From Promerops cafer (taxonomy: Eukaryota; Chordata; Aves; Passeriformes; Nectariniidae), in NCBI GenBank assembly GCA_013398275.1, contig VZSE01010145.1, forward strand, positions 310,001 through 374,000: a stretch of DNA of 64,000 bases, read 5' to 3'. The stretch's first letter is position 1, and every line of letters starts with the position of its first letter. A model generated the notes under the pieces. That model was given only the letters and a program-made list of their open reading frames with translations, was not told the origin of the DNA and did no database searches. A program made the position numbers and the translations under genes. Positions 37,601 to 48,640 of this stretch are shown here, one piece after another.

Positions 37601-39039
37601 AGGAATCTGATAGGGAGACTTTCACTATGTTAATTCAAGGCACAACCAGTGTACAGCTGCTCTTAATAGTGTTTTGTGTGGGGAGGAAAACAGCCCCAGC
37701 CGTTCAGTAGTGGAGGATCACACATGCTGTCTGTAGGCCTTTCTTCTTTTGGGATTTGCCATGGTTATCAGTTACTTTTGGTTTGGTGGATTATTGGGAC
37801 CTTAAATGATCTTACTAATTAGATTGAAGGGACAGGGGGGCAGTGACCACCCTGAGTGGGATCATGTACTCGTCTCTGGAAAGGTGTAGAACTGTCTCAG
37901 TTAAGGAGAGTGCCCATCTCACTTGCAGGTGGCAACCCAGGTTTGCTGGACAGCATCACAGCACAATGACTTTGTGTTTTAGTGAGGCAAGCTTTGAAGA
38001 AAGTTTGCAAAAATTTGCTTAATGATAGAGGGTGAAGAGATAACTCCAGGAAGAGATTAGCCTTTTGTTGCTTGGCTGAAGTCAGTGAGTTTAAGAGAAC
38101 AATTAATCCATTAATTGACCATCTTCCAAATTAAAGTAGAGCTGGAAAATAAAACAACTGTAGAAAAATGCCTCTGGGCTTTTCCCATGTGAGCACAGTT
38201 AGTAATTGCTGCCAGCATATATGTGCTGGTAATGGTCACAAATCTTAGGGCAAAAAAGCTTTGATAACCAGTCAAAGAAAGATCTGAAGCACCTATAAAA
38301 CTGCATCCTCTCTAGCTGCAGGAGGCAACACATGATCAGGCCGTGCAAAAGCAAGAGGCATATGACTGGTTTGCTGGCATTAGTCTGTATTTATTGTCCC
38401 TGTTATTATTAACTTCAGGCATCTTGTGATTTATCTGATACTTGAAAAGAAGGACAGCAAACAAAAGGAGTTGTTGTTTATTTGTTTCTATTTTTTTTTT
38501 CTTTGGAAGCAGTAAAATATTAACTCAGTGCAAGTACACTAGGCTGTTGTCTTCACACAGTCGAGAGAGAGATGACCTACCACCACAAATACCACTCACA
38601 TGTTTTTCAGAGACATTAAATAGGAAAATATCATCTCTCAAGTCACAAGAGAGCTGAGAAAGTGAGCTGTAACAGGGTCAATTAAACAGGCTTAATTACG
38701 ATGGCTCTTGTGAGTACTTGCCACCCTTCGGGTTAAGGCTCGCAGCCTAATCCAGGATCACACGTTGGGTCAGAAGTACTTAGAAATACTTCCATGCAAA
38801 AACTGCAATCTGATGATCAATAATTCAAAGTGAAGAACACTCTTACTGTCTCTCTCATTTCTAAAACATGACTGGAAATGTTTTAAAGTCGGTGGTCTTG
38901 ATGAACTGCTGCTTGGGATGGATGAAATACTCTCAGAGCTGTCACTGGCTTGTTTTTGAGACACAAGATCTCAGGAAAAGGAACTGGGGTATTTTGGCCC
39001 TGTTGTCTTTCCTTTAAGTCCCAGAAAAATTCTGGGAGA
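34691..39039. other. unique sequence, no gene seen
   Basis: No gene or obvious transposon. Short AT runs and small stem-loops (for example around 35638-35660) are present. A palindromic homeodomain-type site at 38100-38117 is listed separately. Open frames of up to about 97 codons lack any recognisable feature. Confidence 0.5.
38100..38117. promoter_or_regulatory. palindromic TAAT-CC-ATTA homeodomain-type site
   Basis: CAATTAAT-CC-ATTAATTG is a perfect 8-bp palindrome with a 2-bp spacer. The core TAAT-N2-ATTA corresponds to the P2 class of site bound cooperatively by paired-class homeodomain dimers. Its presence is seen directly; any use as a binding site is inference. Confidence 0.4.
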
Positions 39040-40150
39040 AGTAACCTATAAAATTCTTTGTCAGCACAGAGAAGTTAACAAGATGAATAGCCACCAAATG
39101 GATTTGTCAAGAGAAAAATCATGTCAAACCCATCTAACTTCCTTTTGTGAGAGGCTGCCATATCCTGTGGATAAAGGAAAAGCAGCAGATGACAGATTTT
39201 CACTTTCTTTAGGCTTTTGACAGTGTCTTGTGACATTTTGATAATTACCCTAATATTGCTGAAATTACTGTAGAGGGGGCCCAAAATCAGTTAGGAAACT
39301 GAATGTGGAGAATTATCAGGGATTTGCTGTCAAAATGAAAGGGTGGATTTGAGGTGTTCTGCAGGAGTCTGTCCTGGGTTCAGAGCTGTTCAGTGTTTCA
39401 GTTGCAATGTGGGTGACAAAAGAGAGCACACTTAATGAATTCCCATGTGACATGGAGCTAGGAGAGACTGAGAGCACATAGAAGACCTAGATTAAAAAGT
39501 ACCCCTCATTAAAATAGATTCAGAGTTTAGAAGAAATTAAATGCAATTTGGTAGGAAGAGTTACAAGTGTCACACTCAGGCCCATATGACCAGAATTTCA
39601 AGTTGTGGGGGAAAAGCCTTTGATGGAAGCTCTGTGGAACAGGACCTGAGAGAGACAGTGGAGCATAAGCCAAATGTAAGCCAACAATGTCATGCTCTTG
39701 TGAAAAAGACAAATATCATTTTGGAAAGGATCAACAGCAGTATGACCTGCGTGGCCCATGAAATTTTTCTGCCTTTTTTAGCATCTGTAAGACCCCAGCT
39801 TCGAGGCTGTATCTGCTTTTGTGTAGTGCACTTCACGAGAGATGTGGACTGGCTGGAGAAGATACAGAGGAGAACAGTAATAGTGATCAGAGGTCCAGGA
39901 AATGTGACCTGTGAAGGGAACGTAGATGAATTTCCTTCTAAGACATAAAAGCAAGGACTGGGGGTACGTGACAATGATATGCAACTACACAAAAGCAGAG
40001 GGACAATGCAGGAGAGGTGGTGGGAACTCCATCACTGGGTCTCTTAGAGAAAACAAACATCAGGAATGATACAGGAGGAGTATGAGAAACCAGCGTGTTC
40101 CCTGGCAAAGGCTAGGGACCAGCATGTCAGGTGGAAGCTGCACAGAGATA
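39040..40150 (+). mobile_element. ancient CR1 LINE with decayed reverse-transcriptase frame
   Basis: A roughly 1.1 kb sense remnant of an old CR1. From 39080 to 39540 the DNA follows the CR1 reverse-transcriptase region (AATGGATTTGTCAAGAG, then GCTTTTGACAGTGTCTTGTG, then GTGTTCTGCAGGAGTCTGTC). From 39541 a partly open frame of 135 codons covers the end of ORF2, with NVSQQC, ANIIL-like, VRPQL and DVDWLEKIQRR motifs that match CR1 proteins. A further match to the region before the 3' UTR (GGGAACTCCATCACTGG) follows an apparent deletion near 39960-40015. Frameshifts and lost segments make it inactive. It resembles the older amniote CR1 type rather than the young avian copies nearby. Confidence 0.85.
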
Positions 40151-43100
40151 GGATCTCAGTCATGCCTAATTTTTTGAATGTTAATTTTTAGAAAACATTT
40201 GGATTGACTCATTTGAGGCTGGATGCTCTAGTTCACACACGTAAAGCAACAGTCATCATTGTGTAACATGGATAAATCAAGGGAGCGTTGATTTAAGACT
40301 AACAATAATATTTTATTTCTATACAGAAACCTTTGGGTCTGACAGATCTGTAGCTAAAAGTTCAGTTTGGAAGTTTGACTTTTATATATCTAAATACTGT
40401 AGAGTGGACAACAATGTTGAGGAGTGTTGATCTTATTTGCTCTGCAGTACTGATCACAGGTCTGACTTAGGCTTTCACTGTGAGCAAAGACAGAAAAATG
40501 GGCATCCGAAATCTAAAGAGGCTAATATTTAAAAAATCCTTCTAAATTCTCTTCTCAAAAGTGATCCAGGCACTTAAGAATCTACACTCCACTGAATTTC
40601 AACTCACTTTTGAAAGCCTGATGGAGATGAGTTATCATCTTTGGATGGATTTCAAACAGTGGGAATAGCTCCTGCAGTTGCTTTCATTGCAAGAGTTGTC
40701 TGAATGTTTATATTTGCCATCCAATTCCAAACTCACATTTGCAGGAGAATAAAACCAGAGAGAGTGTTGGACAGCAGATGAGCCTAACAGAGGGCTCTAA
40801 ATCACCAAAGTCAGTGATGTAAAACAAAAAGTAAAAGTAATCAATACTGTCCATCTACCTGTGTTTTGCTATTTGACAGTTTCACTCCAGTCACTGTAAG
40901 ACAAGTGGTCCTAGCAGGGAAATGCAGTGGGAGAGGCTGGAACAGACTTTCAGCTCCTCAAAGGTGTTTCACAGAGCAGGTGAGCCTGGAGAGAAAGCTA
41001 AGGAAAAAGTAGCAGAAGTGGGAAACTCTAAAAAAAAAAAAAGTGAGGTAGGCAGGACATGAAAATGCTAAGAGCTGAAGGATCAGGATTTTTTAACAGT
41101 GGATCTCTATCACAATGTCTTCTCCACACTGAAAAGGGGGAAGTAGTTCTAAGTGAGAATCAACATAGAAGGCAACATCAGAAATACAGTGACAGACAGG
41201 AAGAAAGCAGGAAGATGAGATTTCACCTAGAGTAGCTTGTATTGAGACGGAACAAAAATTCCAGCAAATTAAAAAGCAGGAGCAGGGAACTTGGAACAAG
41301 AAGGGATGGTTGTGGAGAAGTCAGGAGGAGAGGAACTCGGGGCTGAAAAATTAGTATTAGAAACATGTAAGTCAAAATGATTGACACATAATTCAGTGAA
41401 ACAGTCAATTCTTATCTACCTTCACTGGCATTTAAATATGTCTTTGCATGTGTCTGTAAGTGCCCTTCCTGCATACTATCACTGTTGTCTCTTCATTTGA
41501 TGAACTGAACTGCTGTGAGTTCTCTAAAATTTGATCAACACCAAAGTGCTGAAGCCAGAAGATAAATATCTGTCTCGCTTTACAAGCATGCCAGCTTGTC
41601 AGACTCTTACTACAGCAACCAGTGAGAACCCCTGCTGCTTTCTAGGAGATGTGTTTGCAGTATGGATCTGCAGCAACTCTGCCCATGACAGCAGAAGCAA
41701 CAGCACATCCTTCTGTCACTTGTGCTTGAGTGGAGTCTGAGCAGAGCATTTGCTTCTCTTCATGGCTTTACTTCTTTTTCCTGATTCTATTGAGTACAAC
41801 CTATTTGTGCTTTGGACAAAAAGCTGGGATTAGCTAGAGGAGTTTTAGTTGGCTGGCCATCAGTTCTAAATAGCAAAGAAAAGCTAACTTCAAAGCCAAG
41901 TGCATTTCAATAAAAAAAAATGAAGAAAGGGACACGAAGATTTTACTAAGGTCATGAACTAAGAGAGAGAGAGAAAAGTAGCAGTGTCAACAATAACTTA
42001 TTTTTAGTTTCTACCTAAATCCGAAGTGTAGGAAAATTAAGGTTTTGTAAGCTCTGCCCTTAATTATTCAGAAATCATTATTACACTGGCTGTGCAGTTT
42101 AGAGCAGCATTACATGATGCAGGTCTCCATCTGAGTGTCTTAACTCCAGGTGATTGTATAGGAAACACACAACCATACCTATTGTAACTAAATAAGATTT
42201 ACAATGTAATTCTCAGGGAATAGGAAATAATGTTATTTTTTTTCTGCATGTATGAACTGAGGAAATGTGCCTATGGTTGCACAGCAATTTGGGCAAGGGT
42301 CCTGAATGGAAATGAATAATGGTGATTGCTCTGCAATCCTCTTCCAGTCACCAGGCAACTCTGCCTCTCACAAATGCTGTGTAGTATCTTCAAACAAGTC
42401 CCAGTTTTGAACAGCTTACTGGAACTTTCAAAGAAATTTTCACGAGTTAAACATTCATAGCCCAAAGAAATTAAAAGACTCTGGCAACTTTGAAATTCCA
42501 GCTCTCACTCCTAAAGATACCAGTTGTGTCATCCTTTTAAAATGCTAAAGGGGAGTCTGTGAATCTGGGTGTCACACCAGGCTCTTAGAACCACGTCTCT
42601 ATTTCTGCCCACTAAAGGAGGGTCAGGGCTGTTAGGCATTTTTTGAGGAGACCTTTCATTAACCCAATATGTTTTATATTGCTTTAGTACTTTCACTGCA
42701 GCTTTGCTTTCCCTTTTTATTGGTATTGCATCTTTAGTATTACCCATCTCATTGCTTGAGCCACATGGGAATATCTCTGCTGTTGCCAATAAAGACAGGA
42801 AAGATACGAGCTGGTAGTGCAGGGGACATATATAACGATTAGAGTCTCTTCAGGTCAGGTTTTGGTGGGTGCAATGCAGACTGGCCCAGCTGAGTTAATA
42901 CTATGTACAGTGGCTCGTGTTCATGTGTTCAGGAGCTGGAGATACCAGCTGCCTTGTAGGGGAAAGTCATGTCAGTGTCTTTACTGTATGCATTTATACA
43001 TGTATTTGTTTGCTTGGCTCAGTAAGGATATCAGAGTGCTCCTTTTTGTTTTACTTTTTGACCAGCAGTAATAGAGGAAGCTCCAATAAAACAGAGCAGT

Positions 43101-46100
43101 TGCTTGCTGGGCCAGCAGCACTGCTCCTGGAAGGATGATTTGCCTGAAGAAAGGCAGAGGAGAAAAGAAGTTGCTCCTGTGGCAGCAACAGAAGAGAGAT
43201 GAGTGAAGGGATGAATTTCCTGCAATCCAGAAAAGGTTCCTAGGTAGCCTTCATTTTAAGGAATGAATCATTGGTAAGCTGGCACACTTGCTGGGTGGGG
43301 CAAAAGAGTTGGTGAGGGAACCTGCTGTCATAAATGTGTTCCTGGAAGAAAGCTCCATTGGGAAAATTGTGTGGAACAGGAGGAAGCAATAACTATGGAC
43401 AGCCCAAAAGAAGCACACAAAGGCTGCACTGTGGGAAGGAGCAGCAAGCCTACCTGCACAAGTTCCACATTTGTGTGCTTCTCATTTTCTGTGCATGTAG
43501 CTGCTTTTTATGACACATTTATGACTCACCCTTCTTGGGCACTGGCATCTACAGTGATGCTCCAATCTTGTTTATGAGAAATGGCCTTCTAGGCTCTGTG
43601 TTCCAAATTTATACCCTACCTGCAGTAAATGTTGCTAAACCAGGCCTCCTGCTCAGGAGCAGAAACCACAGACAAGGAGATAACAAAGTTTGGCAGGTGG
43701 CTCACAGGTCAGCCTTGGCATCCTATTGCCCGTGTTTCATCTCTCCATTTGGCATAACTTTCTTTTCTGCTTTTCTCTTGCCTGTAAAATATTTAAGGGA
43801 GTTTTTCTCTTCAAGCAGGTTGAACACTATAATGTCTTTTCTGTTCATGGACCAGTGAGCACTCCAGCTTGTCAGTATTCAAATTACTATCAAACTCTTT
43901 AGTACCTGTCTAATTAAAACAGAACTTACTTGCTGATCTCTTCATGCTAAAGCAAATGAAATCCTAATAGGGAAAGCGATATATCACTTAGATCAAAAGA
44001 AAATTAGTAACTATAACATAACCACCTCTCTTCTATTTTTTTCCTTTTTCTTGAAGTGGGGGAGGAGAATGGCAGGCGATTCCTGTTTTCAGATAAAACC
44101 ACATGTTTTGTCACAACCTTCTTATTGATTCCCTGCACCAGCAAAATCCCTGCATTTTACTGTAGTGAGATGGAAATTTCCGTAGCTGAGGAGAAGCATA
44201 ATTCCAGGGACGGAGCATGGGGAGGGGAATGGGAGATGGCAAAGTGAGGGAAGAGAGCACACTGAGGAAAGGGAACGTACCCCTAGAAAGTTTTGAGCTG
44301 AATGTAGAGTTTTTGCAATTGCTTTGTTGACTAAAGGAGGATGCTCTGTGGAAGTCCCCAGTCCTTTTCTTTGGTTCCATTAAATTGCCCGAGTATCCTT
44401 GGGGAAGGGGCTGTCTCAGTCTCTCTGATACTCTTGGGTTATTGATAAAAATAGAGGAGAGAATACCTCCTTGTTTCCAGTCCATTTGCATAGTTCTTCC
44501 CAGAGCAGAATGGTCTGTTCTTCTTCTGCCAACAAAGGCACCGTTTGTCTTGGGGTATTGACTTGTTCCATGAGGCCTTTGAATCTTTTCCCTTCTTTTT
44601 CCTTTTTTTTTTTCCCCTTTCCCTGACCCTTTCTCTCACTGAGCTGTAACACACTTGCCTCTGGCTAGGAATATTAATGAGCATTTCTTTTCAAGAGCTT
44701 ATGCAGATTCCACTTTGTGAATCAGCTGGCAAGAGGTGCTGTCCAAGTGACTTACCCAGAATGGTGCCCAGGGGCAGATCGTGTGAGTGCATGGCATGTC
44801 TCATTCCCCAGCCTGAGAATAAAAGGTCAAGGAGTTGACTTTCAGTGTGGGGTGCCTTGTATGGGGAGCCCTTCATACAACAAAGGTTATTCAAAAAGCT
44901 CCAATGTCTCCAAAAAATGTAAATTTGCAAAAAGATGGGGAACTTAGCAGCTCAGGTGCTTCATTATTAAGGGCATGAGCATTTTCTTTTGTTTGTTCCA
45001 TCTGCTCCAAGTCAGAAAAGACATAGAACATTAAAAGTGTTTGAGTAGGGTTCAGTAGCAGGCATGAAATTAATTTAGTTGGCTCAATGAGAGTGCAGTT
45101 TTTGGTTGAAGGCTCTTGACCACACTGCACACTTCCATTGAAGATGCACAGACTTGGGCAATGAAAACTTAAAAATCCTGAGCAGAGTCGCCCACAAAAG
45201 TGTACCACTCCTGGAGAAGATGGGCCATTTGAGATGCCTGGTCTGGGTGACAGTATAGAGGAATGCACACTGCTTTTTATTTGAATCCAAATTGCTCTTT
45301 AATGACATAAATCCGTGTCTGTCCTACTCTGCATCCTCCTGTAATCTTGGACTTGGTGGTGGTGGCTCAGAACTTTGGTCTTTATGCTAGAGATGTTCTT
45401 TTCAGGTGGGTTTTGCCCACCACTCCCAGCCATGGCACTGGGCTTGCATCATTCAGCTTCTGGTTGACAGAAAAAGACTGAAAGAACAGATACCCAATAA
45501 CCTGCTGGGAAATCTTTTATAAAATTGGGCTAAATCTGATGCTAAGTGAAGGAGCAGTTTAAATTGTTTCAGGTAATCCTTCTCACTAGGGTTCTTAACC
45601 CTGGGAGGAGAGGTTGGCATAAAGTGACTGCAAAAAATATTTTGCCTGTAGGTGTCCAAACCAAGCATGGGCTATGTCTAACCATCATGACTTTACCTAA
45701 AAAATAGAGAAGAGATAATTGTTAAAATCAGTGTTCTTAAAGGATTTGTACGGTTCCTTCCATCTTGTGTCCTGGACAGGATGATGACAAAGAGTCACCA
45801 TGTTTGCAGTATTTTGGTATTTTTAACTGTTTGTCCCACTGAAAACAGAAAACCAGATAATTTAATACAAACACGGCTGAAGAAAAGTAAAGCTGAACTG
45901 TAACTGCGGGAGTTTTTCTTCCATTTACATCCTTCCATTTGCCAACATGGGTCAGTTCCTGTACAAACTCTTGATTTGTTCCTGGGCCTGAGATATAGGG
46001 CTTATCAAATTCTATCAATTTTCAGATAGCCACTAGATAAACGTCTCCTCTGCACTGCTTGAGGAAAAGAAATGGTGTTCCAAGGACTGGCATATTCGGC

Positions 46101-46127
46101 AGGCTGTGGAGAATTAAGCTTCAGTTC
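40151..46127. other. unique sequence, no gene seen
   Basis: About 6 kb without a supported gene. Includes an A run near 41029-41041, an AG-rich run near 41963-41976 and a pyrimidine/purine-rich patch at 44590-44640. A faint MIR-like trace at about 42245-42350 is listed separately. Overlapping open frames at 44.0-45.3 kb show no domain. Confidence 0.5.
42245..42350 (-). mobile_element. possible MIR-type SINE remnant, antisense
   Basis: The words TGAACTGAGGAAATGTGCC, GGTTGCACAGCAATTTGGGC and AATCCTCTTCCAGTCACCAG follow the order of an antisense MIR core (ACTGAGGCACAGAG, GGTCACACAGC, GTGCTCTTCCACT). The match is weak and was made by eye. Confidence 0.35.
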
Positions 46128-46245
46128 TGTGTTCTGCTGCAGAGTTCCACTCAGTTTTGGGCAACTTCCTTAATCTCTGTATGATGAAACATCTCCTGCG
46201 AAATTAAGGCTAATAGCATAAACAGGCATGTTCTGAGAATATATA
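46128..46245 (+). mobile_element. probable MIR-type SINE remnant
   Basis: The series TTCTGTGTTCTGCTGCAGAG, TTGGGCAACTTCCTTAATCT, CTGTATGATGAAACATCTCC and AAATTAAGGCTAATAGCATA follows the MIR core and 3' region (TTGGGCAAGTTACTTAACCT, then CTCAGTTTCCTCATCTG, then AAAATGGGGATAATAATA). Very old and diverged, without tail or duplication visible. Confidence 0.5.
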
Positions 46246-46599
46246 TAAATCTTTTGACAGAAATGGACTGACACTGGCAAAATTCAAGGTTGAATTTCAG
46301 GAAATTTCTACTAATATGTTAGCTCACACCCTACCCTGAAGCCAACAAAAATCAAACTTCTAGTGCTCAATGTGTTAATGTTCCCAAATCACAAACAGGA
46401 ATCATTGCTTAAGAAATGGTATTATTTGGAGGGGAGGAAAGAGAACGCTCTAAAACCTGTGTAGCCCAGTGTTGGAAGCTATTGCCATCCATTTAGGTGA
46501 TCACTCCCCAGCCACATTAGCACAAAATTACTTGGCCTAAAGCTCTTTAGACTTTTACAGTTAACAGGTTTTCTTCACTTCATGGCACAAGTGCCCTAT

Positions 46600-47596
46600 T
46601 GTTGTGGTTCCACGCTGGCCAAATGCCAGGCATCCATGAAAAACTATTCACTCATTTTTTTCTGCTATAGCTGAGCAGAGGAAGGGAAAAAAAACCAAAA
46701 ATGAAAGGCTCATGAGTTGAGATAAAGATTAGGAGAAAACAGTCTAAGGGCAAAACAGGCTTAAACTTAAGGGTATAAAGTAAATCTATTATTAACAAAA
46801 TCAGAGGAGGATAATGAGGAATAAAATAAACCTTTAAAACACCTTTCCCCCCCCAGCCCCTCCCTCCTTCCCACCAACAGCACAGGGAGACAGGGCGTGG
46901 GGGTTTTGGTCAGTTCTTCTCTCAAAAAAGTCTTTCTTCAGTTTGCTCAGGGAGGGGAGTCCCTTTGCTCTGCTGTGCTGTGGGCCCTTCCCTCGGGAGG
47001 CAGTTCTGAGAGCTTCTCCAGCGTGGTTCTAGTTCCAGCAGTAGCAGCTGCTGTAATGTGAGTCCCTCCATGGGCAAAGCAGTCCTCCCAGAACTGCACG
47101 GCCTGGGTCTTTAGTCCATGGGCTGCAGTCCTTGAAGGATGATGCTCCAGCTGGAAAGCAGGGCCCTCTCTCTCTGTCTCTGAAACACAAGGCCCTCTTT
47201 CTCTCATTGGGTCTCCCACTGGATCACAGCTTTTTTTTAGCACCCAGGGGCTTCATGGATTACAGGGAGACAGTTTATTTTATTATAGCCCTCACCACAG
47301 CTTGCAGAAGAATCTCAGCTCGGATGTTTGGAGCACCTCCTTCCCTTGCCTTCACCTCACTGACCTTGGCTTTGGGGTTGGATTCTAGTGACACATGGAC
47401 ACCAGAATTTGCTAGGATGAGAATCTGAATGGATGGCTTTTTTTGTTCCTTGTAGAGTGATCCTTGGCATGTTACTTGTATTCTCTTCTGTTGCTGCAAC
47501 TCTAAAACGGGGAAAGGTTTTCTCTGAACAGGATGTCACAGCACTTTTAGTAGAATTTTCAAATGTTTTGCCATCCCCAGTTCTAGAAGTTATAGA
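46600..47596. mobile_element. endogenous retrovirus LTR, about 1 kb, probably solo
   Basis: The block starts TGTTGTGGTTCCACGCTGG and continues with segments I recall from a common songbird LTR family: CCAAATGCCAGGCATCCATG, AAAGGCTCATGAGTTGAG, CTTTGCTCTGCTGTGCTGTG, GTCTTTAGTCCATGGGCTGC, GGAGACAGTTTATTTTATTA and AGAATCTCAGCTC. CCTAT directly precedes the start (46595-46599) and occurs again at 47597-47601, so a 5-bp target-site duplication is plausible, although the 3' terminus reads GA rather than CA. No viral genes flank it. Open frames inside it are not real genes. Orientation could not be fixed. Confidence 0.68.
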
Positions 47597-47601
47597 CCTA
47601 T

Positions 47602-48399
47602 TATTACCTTCACTATTTCAATAAACTTTACCAACTAGCCTGAACTGATACTGCTTTTGAACTATTAAATATTTCAAAACATCCATTAACAATCTCATGT
47701 GGAGGATAAGGATTTTGAATGCATTTAGTGTTGGTCTAATGTATTATTTTTCTGACTTCCGTGAGAGCAGAGATAAACTAACAGAAAGAACTGATTACAA
47801 TTAAGAAAAAGAGTCCTTGGGTTATAGCTGTAGTAGAAGATACAGCAAAAAATTAAGCAAAATGACTAAAACCCTGATAGGAGTTAGGTGCAGCATGAAA
47901 CTTTAGATGTCTGCTGGAGAGAGGGAGATTTAAATATCAGTAGTGAGAATATGGAAGAAATATCCCTAATGTAAATGCCCCTTTCCAGAGCTGATCTTTT
48001 TTCTTGTTTCATTTGAAAACGTTCACCTTTCTTCCCTGTCTTCAAGATGTAGTTCTCTCAGGAAAATAGTTTTTCACTCCTACCTCAGATTTTCAGTTTG
48101 ATTCAGTTACTCATTGTAGAGCACACGCAGCATCTCAACTGAGAGGCACTTCTGGAGGTGCTACAGATTTTATCTCTCAGCATAACATATCAGAATGGCA
48201 TTACTCTAAAAATATTTCTTAGCATGACATAAATTTTCTGCAACTGATTGTGACACTCGGGTCTCTAAAGTTATTGTTATTTTTTCCATTTTGCTGAAAA
48301 GCTGTACCAGGAAAACTGATCACTACGATGTCTGGTAACATCTAGGCCTTGTATTTTAGTTTGATATAGACCCTAATGCCAATTAATGTCAGTTGAATC
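47602..48399. other. unique sequence, no gene seen
   Basis: About 800 bp of AT-rich sequence after the LTR, with no gene or repeat that I can support. Confidence 0.5.
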
Positions 48400-48640
48400 A
48401 CACAAGTTAGAGATGGAAAGATGGACAACACCTATTAGACAACGGCAGGTCATAACTGTTCCCCCAGTGAATTCTCAAGTGCTTTGTCTCATCTAGTTTT
48501 AAATTACTTGCAGTTGAGGTGCTTCTGGGGAGGCTATTCCACAGCCTAATGTACCTTGCCATTAAGAAATATTTGCTCCTATTCAGACTAAACTTTTCTG
48601 TTGCTTATTCTTATCAAATTACTTCTACTTTACTGCTTGC
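48400..48640 (-). mobile_element. very old CR1/L3-like 3' region, antisense
   Basis: The series AGAGATGGAAAGATGGACAA, CACCTATTAGACAA, GTGAATTCTCAAGTGCTTTG, TCATCTAGTTTTAAATTACT, GAGGCTATTCCACAGCCTAA and TTCAGACTAAACTTTTCTG follows the antisense 3' end of the old amniote CR1/L3-type elements. It is more diverged than the avian CR1s in this window and predates them. The match may extend to about 48700. Confidence 0.7.

Noticed and set aside
47132..47428. 98-codon open frames on both strands
   Set aside because: They lie wholly inside the LTR at 46.6-47.6 kb and are not genes.
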